A stretch of 48,008 nt of DNA, from positions 1 to 48,008 of the forward strand of contig MFNO01000021.1 in NCBI GenBank assembly GCA_001782075.1, written 5' to 3'. The stretch's first letter is position 1, and the number at the start of each line of letters is the position of its first letter. A program made the translations under genes and the position numbers. Source of the DNA: Candidatus Levybacteria bacterium RIFCSPHIGHO2_01_FULL_38_26 (lineage in GTDB: Bacteria; Patescibacteriota; Microgenomatia; Levybacterales; UBA12049). The notes beneath the pieces are model-generated. The model saw only the letters and a list, made by a program, of their open reading frames with translations. It ran no database searches and was not told the DNA's origin. This document shows positions 33,093 to 42,028 of this stretch, piece after piece.

Positions 33093-34865
33093 TTATTTGA
33101 CAGTTACGCTTTTGGCTATATTTCTTGGCTTATCAACATTATGACCAAGCTCAACTGCCATATAATAGGCCAGGAGCTGAAGGGGGATTATATTCATAAT
33201 CGCGCTCGTTTCTCCCGTGTCAGGAACTTTAATGAAAAAATCAAAATTATCATTTTCAGCAGCAGAAATTCCTACAACCTCTGCTCCTCTGGTCCTAACT
33301 TGGCTAACTGCATTCATTACATCAAATTTAGCTTGGTCATTTGAAACAGCTACTATAACAGGCACCCCTTTATCCATTAGTGTTATAGCGTAGTGTTTAA
33401 GATCGCCTGATGGAATTCCGTGTGCGTGAATATAAGAACCTTCTATAATTTTTACCATACCTTCTTTGACAATATTGAAGTTTTGATACTTGCCAAGCAG
33501 AAAAATATCTTTTTTTCGAGATAATTTTTTTGCTATTTCTTTTATATTTTGATGATTGCTTTCTGTATTTAAGAATTTTTCTATAGTCTGGGCAAGAATA
33601 GTTAAATCCTCTAACGCTTCCTCCCCTTTTCCTGATGCGATTTTTGATACCAGGTACCCCCATGAAATTTGGGATGTGAAGACTTTGGTCGACATAACGC
33701 AGATTTCCGGTCCCGCTTGCGTAAGAAAAGAATAATCCGACAATCTAGTCATTGTAGAACCCAACATATTCACGTACGAAGCTATTTTGACTCCTTTATT
33801 TCTAAGAATCTCCAGTACCTCCAAGACGTCAGCAGTTTCTCCGCTTTGTGAAGGGGCTATGATCAAATCGTCTTTTGTAATCAAATCGTAGTACTCATGC
33901 GCATCTGCTCCTATTAAATTGGTAGCACTAATTTTCGCAAAAACTCTTAGATAAAATGCTATTTGGGCAGCGGCTATACCCGCTGTCCCAGAACCGATTG
34001 TGTAAACATTATTTGCTTGTTTTAAATCTTTTGCAAACTTTGAGTAATCATCTATTCTTTGGCTTATTAATTGATTAATTACATAAGGGGTGTCATGAAT
34101 CTCCTTAATCATGAAGTGATCGTATCCTTCTTTATCTACCTTACTATTTTTAATGCTTATGTTTTCAAAACGATATGGAAGCTTACTGTTTTTACTAACA
34201 TCATAAAGGTCAAGTCTCCCACTTTGATAAAAGATCATCTGACCATTATCAATAACGACAATCTTTCTGGCAAACGGAGCAAATGACAGAGTATCTGATG
34301 AGAAAAAATATTCTTGAGAATCGGGGCTAATCCCTACAACCAGAGGCGAGCCATTTCTAACAGCAATTATTTGACTGTCTTTAGTTAATACTATTATAGT
34401 GTTTCGACCTTTAAGTTCGAGGAATGCTGTCCGTATAGACTCTTTTAAATTTTTGAGTAATTTGAGTTTGCTTTCAATCAGTCTAACGATTACTTCAGTG
34501 TCTGTTTGAGTTGTAAAGTTATAGCCCTTTTTCTCGAGCATCTCCTTCAACGACTGATAGTTTTCTACGATACCGTTTTGGGCCAGAATAAAACCTTCGT
34601 CAGAAGAAAAATGCGGATGAGCATTATTTTGAGTAATCCCTCCATGAGTGGCCCATCTGGTATGCCCAATACCCACTCGCGCTTCAGGCAGGCCACTGAG
34701 CCTATTCAGGTCGCCAATTGCTCCAACCTTCTTATTAACGAGAATCTCCTCAGCAGCAACTGCAATACCCCAAGAATCATAACCTCTGTATTCCAACCTT
34801 TTTAAGCCCTCTAAAATAACCTGCGAAGCATTCTTTTTTCCAACGTATCCAAATATTCCACACAT
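33093..34865 (-). CDS. glmS: Glutamine-fructose-6-phosphate aminotransferase GlmS
   Basis: Makes glucosamine-6-phosphate from fructose-6-phosphate and glutamine, the first step toward UDP-GlcNAc. I place the start at 34865 because the catalytic Cys must be residue 2 (MCGIFGYVG); this gives 590 residues. The glutaminase domain has RLEYRGYDSWGIA, HTRWATHG and NAHPH; two SIS domains follow (about 270-580) with GSGTAGIAA, IAPSQSGETADVLEVLE and a second sugar-binding block around IEGSYIHAHGIPSGDLKHY. The C-terminal DKPRNIAKSVTVK is the normal GlmS end. No glmS ribozyme was seen in the 24-base upstream gap. It is the last gene of the first dcw segment, before the polysaccharide island. Confidence 0.95.
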   Translation of the reverse strand: MCGIFGYVGKKNASQVILEGLKRLEYRGYDSWGIAVAAEEILVNKKVGAIGDLNRLSGLPEARVGIGHTRWATHGGITQNNAHPHFSSDEGFILAQNGIVENYQSLKEMLEKKGYNFTTQTDTEVIVRLIESKLKLLKNLKESIRTAFLELKGRNTIIVLTKDSQIIAVRNGSPLVVGISPDSQEYFFSSDTLSFAPFARKIVVIDNGQMIFYQSGRLDLYDVSKNSKLPYRFENISIKNSKVDKEGYDHFMIKEIHDTPYVINQLISQRIDDYSKFAKDLKQANNVYTIGSGTAGIAAAQIAFYLRVFAKISATNLIGADAHEYYDLITKDDLIIAPSQSGETADVLEVLEILRNKGVKIASYVNMLGSTMTRLSDYSFLTQAGPEICVMSTKVFTSQISWGYLVSKIASGKGEEALEDLTILAQTIEKFLNTESNHQNIKEIAKKLSRKKDIFLLGKYQNFNIVKEGMVKIIEGSYIHAHGIPSGDLKHYAITLMDKGVPVIVAVSNDQAKFDVMNAVSQVRTRGAEVVGISAAENDNFDFFIKVPDTGETSAIMNIIPLQLLAYYMAVELGHNVDKPRNIAKSVTVK

Positions 34866-34889
34866 AAACTTACAACTTATAACCAAGAA

Positions 34890-35549
34890 TTAACGTCCTA
34901 TAATTTTAACAATTTTTCTTAAATTAGTCACTACTAGATTTGGGGTAAATCCCGGTATTGGTTTTTGCTCTGCCGCATACCTTCCTCGCTTTACCCAGAT
35001 CGTAAAAACATCACTTCTTAGCTTTGATGCAAAATGCAAAGCTTCAAGTTCATCATCAACCAAATATAACTTATGTTTTGCGTATTTGTTAATAATCTGC
35101 GGCAAATTTGCATATTTATCTACAACAATATGAATATGTTTAATTTCTAAAAAATGCTCGATTGTCTTAAGTTTTGCTCGCTGAAAACGGTCGTGACCTT
35201 TGGAAAATATCCCAACTTGAGCAATTTTTTTAATTTCGCTCAGAATGTCGTCAACCTCTTTATAAATGCACCTACGAAAAGCCTCTTCGTTCCAAATCGA
35301 CTCCTCAACTGCAGAAAAATCAACATCGTTTTTCATGTAGCCTTTAAATTTTTTAATAAATTCCGCAGGATTAAAATATCCATATTTCTTTCGTAGCTTC
35401 GCATATATACTTTTACCAATTGGCTCTATCTTATTTATGTCTTCCCCAACAGCTTGAGAGATATTTTTATACAGATTTTTGCGAAAATCCTCTGTATCAA
35501 ACAAGGTGTAATCTATGTCAAAAAGAACAACTTTTTTCTTATCAATCAT
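34890..35549 (-). CDS. HAD-superfamily hydrolase
   Basis: A 219-residue HAD-fold protein: motif I DIDYTLFDT (nucleophile and acid Asp), motif II in GIFSKGHD, a Lys-containing motif III region and motif IV LVDDELEAL. The alpha-helical cap between motifs I and II suggests a small-molecule phosphatase or phosphomutase of the C1 type. The second Asp of motif I is present, followed by Tyr. Its position between a GNAT and glmS would fit a role in amino-sugar phosphate metabolism, but this is not shown by the sequence. It follows the GNAT gene by 1 base. Confidence 0.75.
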   Translation of the reverse strand: MIDKKKVVLFDIDYTLFDTEDFRKNLYKNISQAVGEDINKIEPIGKSIYAKLRKKYGYFNPAEFIKKFKGYMKNDVDFSAVEESIWNEEAFRRCIYKEVDDILSEIKKIAQVGIFSKGHDRFQRAKLKTIEHFLEIKHIHIVVDKYANLPQIINKYAKHKLYLVDDELEALHFASKLRSDVFTIWVKRGRYAAEQKPIPGFTPNLVVTNLRKIVKIIGR

Positions 35550-35550
35550 A

Positions 35551-35988
35551 TTATAGCTCTATTCTATATACATTTGTGTCCCTTTTCCTAAAACCAAGAC
35601 GATTGTAGAGATTGTTTGCCGCCAGTCTGGTGGGGCGCGATGTAAAATCAAGATATGAAACCCCAAGTTTTTTTGCTTTGTCTGTCGCGCTTTTGATAAG
35701 TTTTGCTCCGATACCAATGCCGCGATACTTTTTATCAACAACAAAATCTTCCAAAAAACCTTTTTTGGCAAATGAAATACGAAAGACAATCATCGTTAGC
35801 ATACCAACTATTTCTTTGCTGTTTAATCGTCTTGCAACAAACAGACGGACTGCTTTTGATTTAATTATTTCTTTCATATCAGCCGTAGAAATACGATCGG
35901 CGTGATCACCCAGCTGTTTTGTTAGCTTATTGATTGAAGTTAAATCCTCTGGTGAGTAATTTTTAAGCTGTTCTATATAAATTTCCAT
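35551..35988 (-). CDS. GNAT family N-acetyltransferase
   Basis: A 145-residue GNAT. The acetyl-CoA-binding motif A is FLEDFVVDKKYRGIGIGAKLIKSA, and motif B is TSRPTRLAANNLYNRLGFRKRDTNVYRI. The substrate cannot be read from sequence. Because the neighbouring GlmU lacks its acetyltransferase domain and glmS is in the same operon, this enzyme is a candidate to supply the missing acetylation of glucosamine phosphate (inference). The TSRP...LYNRLGF pattern is also common in GNATs that act on other amines. It overlaps the GlmU-like gene by 16 bases. Confidence 0.85.
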   Translation of the reverse strand: MEIYIEQLKNYSPEDLTSINKLTKQLGDHADRISTADMKEIIKSKAVRLFVARRLNSKEIVGMLTMIVFRISFAKKGFLEDFVVDKKYRGIGIGAKLIKSATDKAKKLGVSYLDFTSRPTRLAANNLYNRLGFRKRDTNVYRIEL

Positions 35989-36707
35989 ATCTTCTCCGCC
36001 TCTTTTAGCTCATTTAGAGTATTTATTCCCCGCCAAACAAGACTGCCTGCTTTTACTGCTTCAGCTTTTTTGTTATTTTTTATTGCGATATCAATTAATC
36101 TTGTCAAATAATATTCACCGCTAACGCTGCTTTTCTCTATCTTTCCAATATATCTTTTTAAGAATGTCAAATCAAATATATAACAGCCCGGGTTTATTTC
36201 TTTTATGCTTTTATACTCTAAAATTGCATCTTTATCTTCAACAATACCGAAAAGTTCTCCATTATCATTTCTAACTACCCTTCCAAGTCCGGAGGGATTA
36301 TCTGCTTCTATGGTTAAAAACGTTACGGAAGGTTTCCTCTTCCAATGAGTGTTAATAAGTTCTTCGATGGTTTCTTTTTTGTAGAAAGCCGAGTCGTCTC
36401 CGTTAAGAACCAGAACATCATTAATATTTTCTGGCAAATATTTTAATGCGGATTTTACCGCATCTGCAGTGCCCAATCTCTTTTTCTGATGGGCATAAAC
36501 AACCCTTTTCTTCAAAATATCAATCACTGATTTCTTAGCAAACCCAACAACCACAATAATTGGACTGATTTTTAGCGATTCCAACAATTCTATTGCATGG
36601 AGGATCATGGGCTTACTGCCTAGTTTAAGAATAACTTTATTAACAACATTTGAATTCATTCGCTTCCCCTCTCCTGCCGCCAAAATAATTGCCGCAATTT
36701 TTTTCAT
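35973..36707 (-). CDS. GlmU-type nucleotidyltransferase domain without acetyltransferase domain
   Basis: A 244-residue sugar-phosphate nucleotidyltransferase. LAAGEGKRMNSNVVNKVILKLGSKPM is the pyrophosphorylase signature; HQKKRLGTADAVKSAL matches the uridine-binding GTAxA motif of GlmU; LNGDDSAF has the metal-binding Asp; DNPSGLGRVVRNDNGELFGIVEDKDA and INPGCYIFD follow the GlmU order, and SGEYYLTRLIDI ends the domain. Bacterial GlmU is about 450 residues with a C-terminal left-handed beta-helix acetyltransferase; that half is absent. The likely reaction is GlcNAc-1-P plus UTP to UDP-GlcNAc, feeding MurA next door. It is 13 bases downstream of murA. Confidence 0.82.
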   Translation of the reverse strand: MKKIAAIILAAGEGKRMNSNVVNKVILKLGSKPMILHAIELLESLKISPIIVVVGFAKKSVIDILKKRVVYAHQKKRLGTADAVKSALKYLPENINDVLVLNGDDSAFYKKETIEELINTHWKRKPSVTFLTIEADNPSGLGRVVRNDNGELFGIVEDKDAILEYKSIKEINPGCYIFDLTFLKRYIGKIEKSSVSGEYYLTRLIDIAIKNNKKAEAVKAGSLVWRGINTLNELKEAEKIWKFI

Positions 36708-36720
36708 AATTAAATTCGTT

Positions 36721-38055
36721 TTAATGCTTAACCCTTTTTATGCTCGCCCCCAAGGAATTCAGTCTTTCTTCAAATTTTTCGTATCCTCTGTCCAAATGTT
36801 CTACGCCAAAAATTGTGCTCTTAAGCGGCGCAAGCAAAGCTGCCAGCACAAGTGTTGCCCCAGCTCTCAAATCCGATATCTCAACAACCGCGTTATGCAA
36901 TTTGGTGGGACCATAGACTTTCAAAGCGTGGTAATATTCTTTGCTATCGTCTCTAAGGTTAAAATTGTATGTTTTTGAGGGATTTTCAATCTTTGGATTA
37001 AAAAGCGATACATCCGCGCCCATCTTCTTAAGCTCTTTAACATACCCAAACCTATTTTCATAAACAGTTTCATGAACTGTTGATACGCCGTCTGCCTGAG
37101 TCATCAATATTGACCATGGACCCTGCCAATCTGTCATAAATCCAGGATAAATTCCTGTCTGAATGTCTGTACTCTTTAAAGGATCCCTGTAGTAGAATCT
37201 AATTCCGTTCTTTTTAATTTCATAGCCTGCTCTAGCTTTTTTCAATTTTTCCAGGAAGGATTTTAGATCAATATTGTTGGCATTTCGAATAAAAACATCA
37301 CCTCTGGTAACAATCGCCGCGGCGGCAAAAGTAACAATCTCGTTTCGATCCGATCCTATTTTAAACCTTGCGCCCCTAAGCTTTTCTACTCCGTTTATTA
37401 CAATAGTTCTTTTTTTTACTCTTTCAATTTTTGCCCCCATTTTATTCAAAATCGCAATAAGTTCATCAATTTCAGGCTCCTCTGCGGCATTTTCAAGAAC
37501 GGTTTTTTTGGGCAACAACACAGCTGCCATTATAAGCGTCTCTGTTCCTGTATGCGTACTTTTTGAAAAGCGATAGCTAATCGTTCTCTTTTTCTCCAAT
37601 CCATTTGACCTGATATAAAAATATCCATCGTCGCTGTTATAGCTTGTCTCTGCCCCCATTGCCTTTAGTCCTTCAATAGTTCTATCGATCGGACGGGCTC
37701 CAATTCTACAGCCCCCGGGGTTTGGAATAATAGCTTCGCCTAGCCTGCCGAGCATCGGTGCCACAAGCATAGCGGATGTCCTTATCTTTGCTGACTCCTC
37801 AAGAGAAATCTTTTTGAGTTTTAACTTTTTTACCTGAATATAAGCAGTATGGTCGTTAATTTTTACAGCTCCGCCAAGAGAGCGTATAATACTAACCATT
37901 ACCATAAAATCCGATATTAGAGGTACATTTTCTATAATTACTTCCTCATCTGTCAGACAAGCCGCGACCAAAGTCTTCAGCGCAACATTCTTTGCGCCGG
38001 AAACAGAAATAGTTCCCTTCAGCCTTTTACCGCCGTTTATAACAAGCTTCTCCAT
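36721..38055 (-). CDS. murA: UDP-GlcNAc 1-carboxyvinyltransferase MurA
   Basis: Transfers enolpyruvate from PEP to UDP-GlcNAc, the committed step of peptidoglycan synthesis. It has 444 residues, slightly longer than the usual 420. The N-terminus has INGGKRLKGTISVSGAKN; the catalytic loop is PNPGGCRIGARPID with Cys116 intact (the fosfomycin target residue); the second half has GFMTDWQGPWSILMTQADGVS and ISDLRAGATLVLAALLA. It overlaps murC by 19 bases. The downstream GlmU-like gene would supply its substrate. murB is not in the window. Confidence 0.95.
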   Translation of the reverse strand: MEKLVINGGKRLKGTISVSGAKNVALKTLVAACLTDEEVIIENVPLISDFMVMVSIIRSLGGAVKINDHTAYIQVKKLKLKKISLEESAKIRTSAMLVAPMLGRLGEAIIPNPGGCRIGARPIDRTIEGLKAMGAETSYNSDDGYFYIRSNGLEKKRTISYRFSKSTHTGTETLIMAAVLLPKKTVLENAAEEPEIDELIAILNKMGAKIERVKKRTIVINGVEKLRGARFKIGSDRNEIVTFAAAAIVTRGDVFIRNANNIDLKSFLEKLKKARAGYEIKKNGIRFYYRDPLKSTDIQTGIYPGFMTDWQGPWSILMTQADGVSTVHETVYENRFGYVKELKKMGADVSLFNPKIENPSKTYNFNLRDDSKEYYHALKVYGPTKLHNAVVEISDLRAGATLVLAALLAPLKSTIFGVEHLDRGYEKFEERLNSLGASIKRVKH

Positions 38056-39434
38056 ATTTTATAAATATCCCCCGCTCCCATCGTAACAACTACTGTATCT
38101 GCTCCATAATTTTTGGAATCGATATATTCTACCACATCGTGAATCTCGGGTAAAAACATTACATCTTTGCTTTTTATCTTACTTGCTAACATCTCTGCTG
38201 AAACGCTTGGATCTTTTTCTTCTCTAAGAGAAGCGTATATATTGGTTATTATTACAATATCCGCATCTTTGAATGAGTGCGTGAATTGTTCGAATAAAGA
38301 TTTTGTTCTAGAATAAGTATGCGGCTGAAAAATACAGACAATTTTTTTGTCTGGATACGCATTTCTAAATGCATTTAAAGTAGCTGAAACTTTGGTAGGA
38401 TTGTGTGCGTAATCATCAAAAAGCATTGCTCCGCTCCGCAGTTTTCCAACAAACTCCGAACGCCTTTTACTTCCTTTATAGAATAATATGCCTTTTCTAA
38501 GTTGCTCTAAGCTCAAACCCAAATGCCTACCAACAATTATTGCCGCAGTCGCATTCAAAACATTTTGTTCTCCAAAAATACTAAGTCGAAAGGTTGAATC
38601 TAATCCGCTGAGCTCAAACTGAGTTTTCGCGTTTTCTGTCTTTATATCAGAAATGACATAATCATTATCCGGATTCTTTCCGTAGGTTTTTTTCCTGCCT
38701 TTATAATCTTTAATAATATTCCTAACATTCTGATCGTCTCCGCAGGCAACCAACAAACCATCTTTAGGAAGCCTTAAAATAAATTTCCTAAAAACATCCT
38801 TAATCTCTTTTATGCTTGGATAAATATCAGGATGGTCAAAATCAATATTGGTAAGAACAATAATTTTTGGACTCTGCCATAAAAATTTTGCAGTTTTGTC
38901 AGTTAAAGGATCGGTCGCGTACTCATCTGCCTCAGCAACAAAATACTTTCCGCTTCCCAGGTGACCAGATTCTCCAAGTGAGGCAACAAAACTGGTACCT
39001 ATAATATAGGATGGTTCTAACCCAGAGCTTTTCAAAAGAGTTGCGATCATGGCAGTCGTAGTTGTTTTCCCGTTCGTCCCACAAATAGAAATACCGGTAA
39101 ATTTTCTTCCAAAAATATCTCCTTCCATAAACAAACCCACAGCCTGTCCCTGCATTACAACTTTTATTCCTTTTTTTATTGCCTCTTTAACTTCTACATT
39201 AGAAAGTCCTCCATGGGCACCCGTTGCGACAACCAAATCGACATCTCCTATATGAATTTTGTCAAAACCTTCAAAAACTGAAATATTCATTTTTTTTAGT
39301 ATCTCATCCGTTATAAAAACGTCTGAAAGATCGCTTCCCGTGACTTCAAGTCCCGCATGTTTGGCCATGACTGCCAAAGGAGTCATTCCTGCTCCTTTTA
39401 TCCCGACAAAATGTATAGATTTAATTTTTTTCAT
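38037..39434 (-). CDS. murC: UDP-N-acetylmuramate:L-alanine ligase MurC
   Basis: A 465-residue Mur ligase that adds the first peptide residue, L-Ala, to UDP-MurNAc. N-terminal Rossmann-like domain: IHFVGIKGAGMTPLAVMAKHAGLEVTGSD; ATP-binding loop ICGTNGKTTTTAMI; central domain with EADEYATDPLTDK and LTNIDFDHPDIY; C-terminal domain with LFDDYAHNPTKVSATLNAFR and FQPHTYSRTKSL, both MurC-specific. Mpl is an alternative, but the dcw position favours MurC. It overlaps pgeF and murA at its ends. Confidence 0.92.
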   Translation of the reverse strand: MKKIKSIHFVGIKGAGMTPLAVMAKHAGLEVTGSDLSDVFITDEILKKMNISVFEGFDKIHIGDVDLVVATGAHGGLSNVEVKEAIKKGIKVVMQGQAVGLFMEGDIFGRKFTGISICGTNGKTTTTAMIATLLKSSGLEPSYIIGTSFVASLGESGHLGSGKYFVAEADEYATDPLTDKTAKFLWQSPKIIVLTNIDFDHPDIYPSIKEIKDVFRKFILRLPKDGLLVACGDDQNVRNIIKDYKGRKKTYGKNPDNDYVISDIKTENAKTQFELSGLDSTFRLSIFGEQNVLNATAAIIVGRHLGLSLEQLRKGILFYKGSKRRSEFVGKLRSGAMLFDDYAHNPTKVSATLNAFRNAYPDKKIVCIFQPHTYSRTKSLFEQFTHSFKDADIVIITNIYASLREEKDPSVSAEMLASKIKSKDVMFLPEIHDVVEYIDSKNYGADTVVVTMGAGDIYKIWRSLL

Positions 39435-40170
39435 AACCTATCACTCCTGAAAATAAACCAAAAGATTTTGTTCCACCCTCTTTTCTGAAAGAAAAGAAAT
39501 CAGAATGATTATCTTTCGTGCACATTCCGCAGTCCAAAATATTTTTTTGCAGAATTCCCTCATTTCTTAGCTGATTTATTACAATCCCGGGAAGATCAAG
39601 AAAAATTTTATCATCTTTTACCTTTGTAATTTCCTTCATTTTAAAAAATTTATCTTTAAAAAGACTTGCTCTTTCTTTGTAAACATTGTAACAACAGATC
39701 TTGATAGACGGACCAATTGCAGCAATTATTTGGGATTTTTTTGATCCTTTTTCCACCATCTGGTCAACCATTCTTTTAACTATTTCGCTATATACTCCCT
39801 TCCATCCCGCATGTGCTATGCCAATAATTTTTTTGTCATTATCAATAAACATAACCGGTACGCAATCAGCTGCTGTTACTACAAGAAATATTCCATTCCC
39901 AGAAGTCAACAATCCATCTTTGGACCCTATTAAATTTTTTTTGTTTTTTGACGTTATCCAAACCACACTATCTCCGTGTACTTGTTCCATTTTAACTATT
40001 TGGCCAGAGCTAATTTTCAGCTCTTTACAAAAATTTTTTAAATTTTTAGTAGAATTTTTCTTTTTCCAATTCACATCTCCGAATTTGCGCGTGGAAAAAC
40101 CATGTATTAATCCTTCAAAATCATTAAGTTCTTCCCAGAAATAGTATCCTTTTTTTGATTTTTTAAACAT
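39421..40170 (-). CDS. pgeF: Peptidoglycan editing factor PgeF (laccase-domain, YlmD/YfiH family)
   Basis: A 249-residue multicopper-oxidase-fold protein of the DUF152 family. The zinc/copper ligands are in QVHGD, TAADCVPVM and IGIAHAGWKGVYS, and the late CTKDNHSDFFSFRKEGG is also characteristic. Known members cleave wrongly built UDP-MurNAc-L-Ser and keep L-Ala at position 1 of the stem peptide; some were first described as polyphenol oxidases or adenosine deaminases. Its place between murE and murC, right beside the ligase it proofreads, supports the PgeF role. It overlaps both neighbours. Confidence 0.9.
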   Translation of the reverse strand: MFKKSKKGYYFWEELNDFEGLIHGFSTRKFGDVNWKKKNSTKNLKNFCKELKISSGQIVKMEQVHGDSVVWITSKNKKNLIGSKDGLLTSGNGIFLVVTAADCVPVMFIDNDKKIIGIAHAGWKGVYSEIVKRMVDQMVEKGSKKSQIIAAIGPSIKICCYNVYKERASLFKDKFFKMKEITKVKDDKIFLDLPGIVINQLRNEGILQKNILDCGMCTKDNHSDFFSFRKEGGTKSFGLFSGVIGYEKN

Positions 40171-41392
40171 ATTGTTTCCCCCCTCGTCTTCTGAGAGCTT
40201 CTTTTACAACCACAAACTCGTCCCACGGAACTTCACCTTTGCCATAATTCATTGATTTCTCATGCGCTTTTCCACTAATCAAGACAAAATCCCCTTTTCT
40301 TGCCATTTTTATAGCAGCATTAATCGCTTCCTTTCTGTCTGAAATTTTTAAAAGTGTCCCTTTTTTTATCCTAAATTCATGATTCATGATTCCTGATTCA
40401 ATCCCATTCATAATCTTCTCCACGCTCTCTGATCTGGGGTCTTCTGCTGTCAAAACAATAAAGTCCGCGTACCTAGAAGAAACTTTTCCCATCAAAGGTC
40501 TTTTTGTATTGTCTCTCAATCCCGCAGACCCAAAAACGTGAATCAGGCGACCTTTTATACTCGGTTTTATTGAACTCAAAAGTTGATCAAATGCGTTAGG
40601 TGTATGTGCGAAGTCAACCATAACAGTAAAATCCACTTTATGCACAATTTCTTCTCGTCCAACAGGTGGCTTATAACTAATTAAAGCCTTTCTAATAACT
40701 TTATCATCTACTCCTGATTCTCGACACACAGCTATGGCAGCCAAAGCGTTGTATTTATTAAACTCCCCGATCAAATTTGATTCAAAAGGAAAAAGCTTCG
40801 GATTTACATCCGCGTTTGTTCCAAGTCCATATTTAATTGACTTCTTATTTTTACCTTGTACTTTCGATTTAACTAATTTGTATGATTTATCATCTCTATT
40901 AACTACCGCAACCTTAGCCATTTTCAATAACTTCGTTTTTGTTCCAACATAGTTGTCATAAGTCTTATGATAATCCAAATGCTCGTGCGTGACATTCGTC
41001 AAAACACCAATATCAAACTTTATGCCCCAAACTCTGTATTGATCAAGTGCGTGTGAGGTAGTTTCCAGTATTAAAAAGCGAGCGGCAGGACCCGCATTCA
41101 AAACATGTTCTTTTGCTCTTTTTATAAATCTCTGAAGAGCCCATGGGGATGGAGTTGTGACGTGAAATCCGATATCATAATTTTTCCCACCAATAATCGC
41201 TCCGACAGACGAGATCATAGAAACATTGTATCCGGCAGAGTTTAGAATATGATAAATAAGGCTCACAGTAGTTGTTTTTCCATCGGTTCCGGTCACTCCA
41301 ATTACTGTAAGACGTCTTGACGGAAAGCCAAACCAAAGGTTAGCAAGAAAAGCATTTATTAGATGGTATATATTTTTGAGACTTTGCCACAC
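40163..41392 (-). CDS. murE: MurE-type UDP-MurNAc-tripeptide ligase lacking the N-terminal domain
   Basis: A 409-residue Mur ligase starting at a GTG. The N-terminus is a hydrophobic helix (NIYHLINAFLANLWFGFPSRRL), then at once the ATP loop GVTGTDGKTTT (33-43); usual MurE proteins are about 490 residues with a uridine-binding domain of some 90 residues before this loop. Central-domain motifs: LETTSHALDQYR and TNVTHEHLDYH. C-terminal domain: VDFAHTPNAFDQLL, DPRSE at 318-322 (Arg is typical of diaminopimelate-adding MurE) and ISGKAHE. Residues 329-344 are encoded by a tandem heptamer repeat. A TATAAT ends 7 bases before the GTG. The amino acid added is not certain. Confidence 0.88.
   Translation of the reverse strand: MWQSLKNIYHLINAFLANLWFGFPSRRLTVIGVTGTDGKTTTVSLIYHILNSAGYNVSMISSVGAIIGGKNYDIGFHVTTPSPWALQRFIKRAKEHVLNAGPAARFLILETTSHALDQYRVWGIKFDIGVLTNVTHEHLDYHKTYDNYVGTKTKLLKMAKVAVVNRDDKSYKLVKSKVQGKNKKSIKYGLGTNADVNPKLFPFESNLIGEFNKYNALAAIAVCRESGVDDKVIRKALISYKPPVGREEIVHKVDFTVMVDFAHTPNAFDQLLSSIKPSIKGRLIHVFGSAGLRDNTKRPLMGKVSSRYADFIVLTAEDPRSESVEKIMNGIESGIMNHEFRIKKGTLLKISDRKEAINAAIKMARKGDFVLISGKAHEKSMNYGKGEVPWDEFVVVKEALRRRGGKQYV
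40375..40402. repeat. Tandem heptamer repeat inside murE
   Basis: Four head-to-tail 7-base units on the plus strand: attcatg, attcatg, attcctg, attcaat (the last two degenerate). They encode the ESGIMNHEF-like loop of MurE right after the DPRSE motif. Three units equal 21 bases, so units can be gained or lost in sets of three without frameshift. Confidence 0.6.
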
Positions 41393-41399
41393 GAGCTAT

Positions 41400-41405
41400 A
41401 TTATA
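41400..41405 (-). promoter_or_regulatory. -10 box directly upstream of murE
   Basis: A perfect TATAAT on the minus strand lies 7 bases before the GTG start of murE, between the hydrolase stop and murE. No -35 box of good quality is visible. The spacing suggests a leaderless murE transcript. Confidence 0.4.
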
Positions 41406-41410
41406 CCATC

Positions 41411-41986
41411 TTACTTGATATAATTCCTTAAAAAGTCCAGAATCTTGGAGTAATGAATGAAATACATGTAGATGTTTGCCATAAGTAAAGCGGGAAAAAC
41501 AAAAGACTTTTCCAAAAGCCCGCCGGTTTTGAGTCTAAAAAACTTCAAAGGCGGTATTCCGATTCTGATCGGGATTGGAAACAACCACGGTACGCCTTCT
41601 TTGTTAAATGTATCCATCACAAGATGCGATACAAATCCTATCATAAAAGCCCACCATACTACATCCATCTCAACTATCAAAACAGAGCTCGAGACCTCAA
41701 GGAATTTTCCAACCACAAAACCAAAAAGGAAAATTCCAAGAATCGAATGCGAGATAAATCTATGTCCTCCAAGAAACGGAGTTATGAAACGGCTTGCAAT
41801 CTTCCCTCCCCTGACTCTATTCCACAAAGCACCTGTCGGCTGGTCAATGTCTGGAGCCAATCCTCCAATCATATTGGCAGAGAAAGCAACAATTGCTGTT
41901 GCCAGGCTCATCTCCTGCAATGGTTGGGTGGCAACTGTATAAGTCAAAGCAGTAAACGCAGCCAAATCATGCGTCCTTCCGGTCAT
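41411..41986 (-). CDS. DUF457/YdjM-type membrane-bound metal-dependent hydrolase
   Basis: A 191-residue membrane protein of the LexA-regulated YdjM / DUF457 family. Conserved polar motifs lie between hydrophobic segments: THDLAAFTAL at the N-terminus, GGLAPDIDQPTG (acidic pair), GGHRFISHSILG (His pair) and VSHLVMDTFNKEGVPWLFP. Together these would bind a metal, as in phospholipase-C-like families, but the substrate is unknown. Four or five membrane segments are evident. It stands between ftsI and murE in the dcw segment and probably shares the promoter at 42181-42209. Confidence 0.85.
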   Translation of the reverse strand: MTGRTHDLAAFTALTYTVATQPLQEMSLATAIVAFSANMIGGLAPDIDQPTGALWNRVRGGKIASRFITPFLGGHRFISHSILGIFLFGFVVGKFLEVSSSVLIVEMDVVWWAFMIGFVSHLVMDTFNKEGVPWLFPIPIRIGIPPLKFFRLKTGGLLEKSFVFPALLMANIYMYFIHYSKILDFLRNYIK

Positions 41987-42028
41987 ATAAAAACCAGTTT
42001 AACACATTACCAAAGAAGAAAACTATAT

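Noticed and set aside
34866-34889. glmS ribozyme upstream of glmS
   Set aside because: The gap to the HAD gene is only 24 bases, far too short for the ribozyme.
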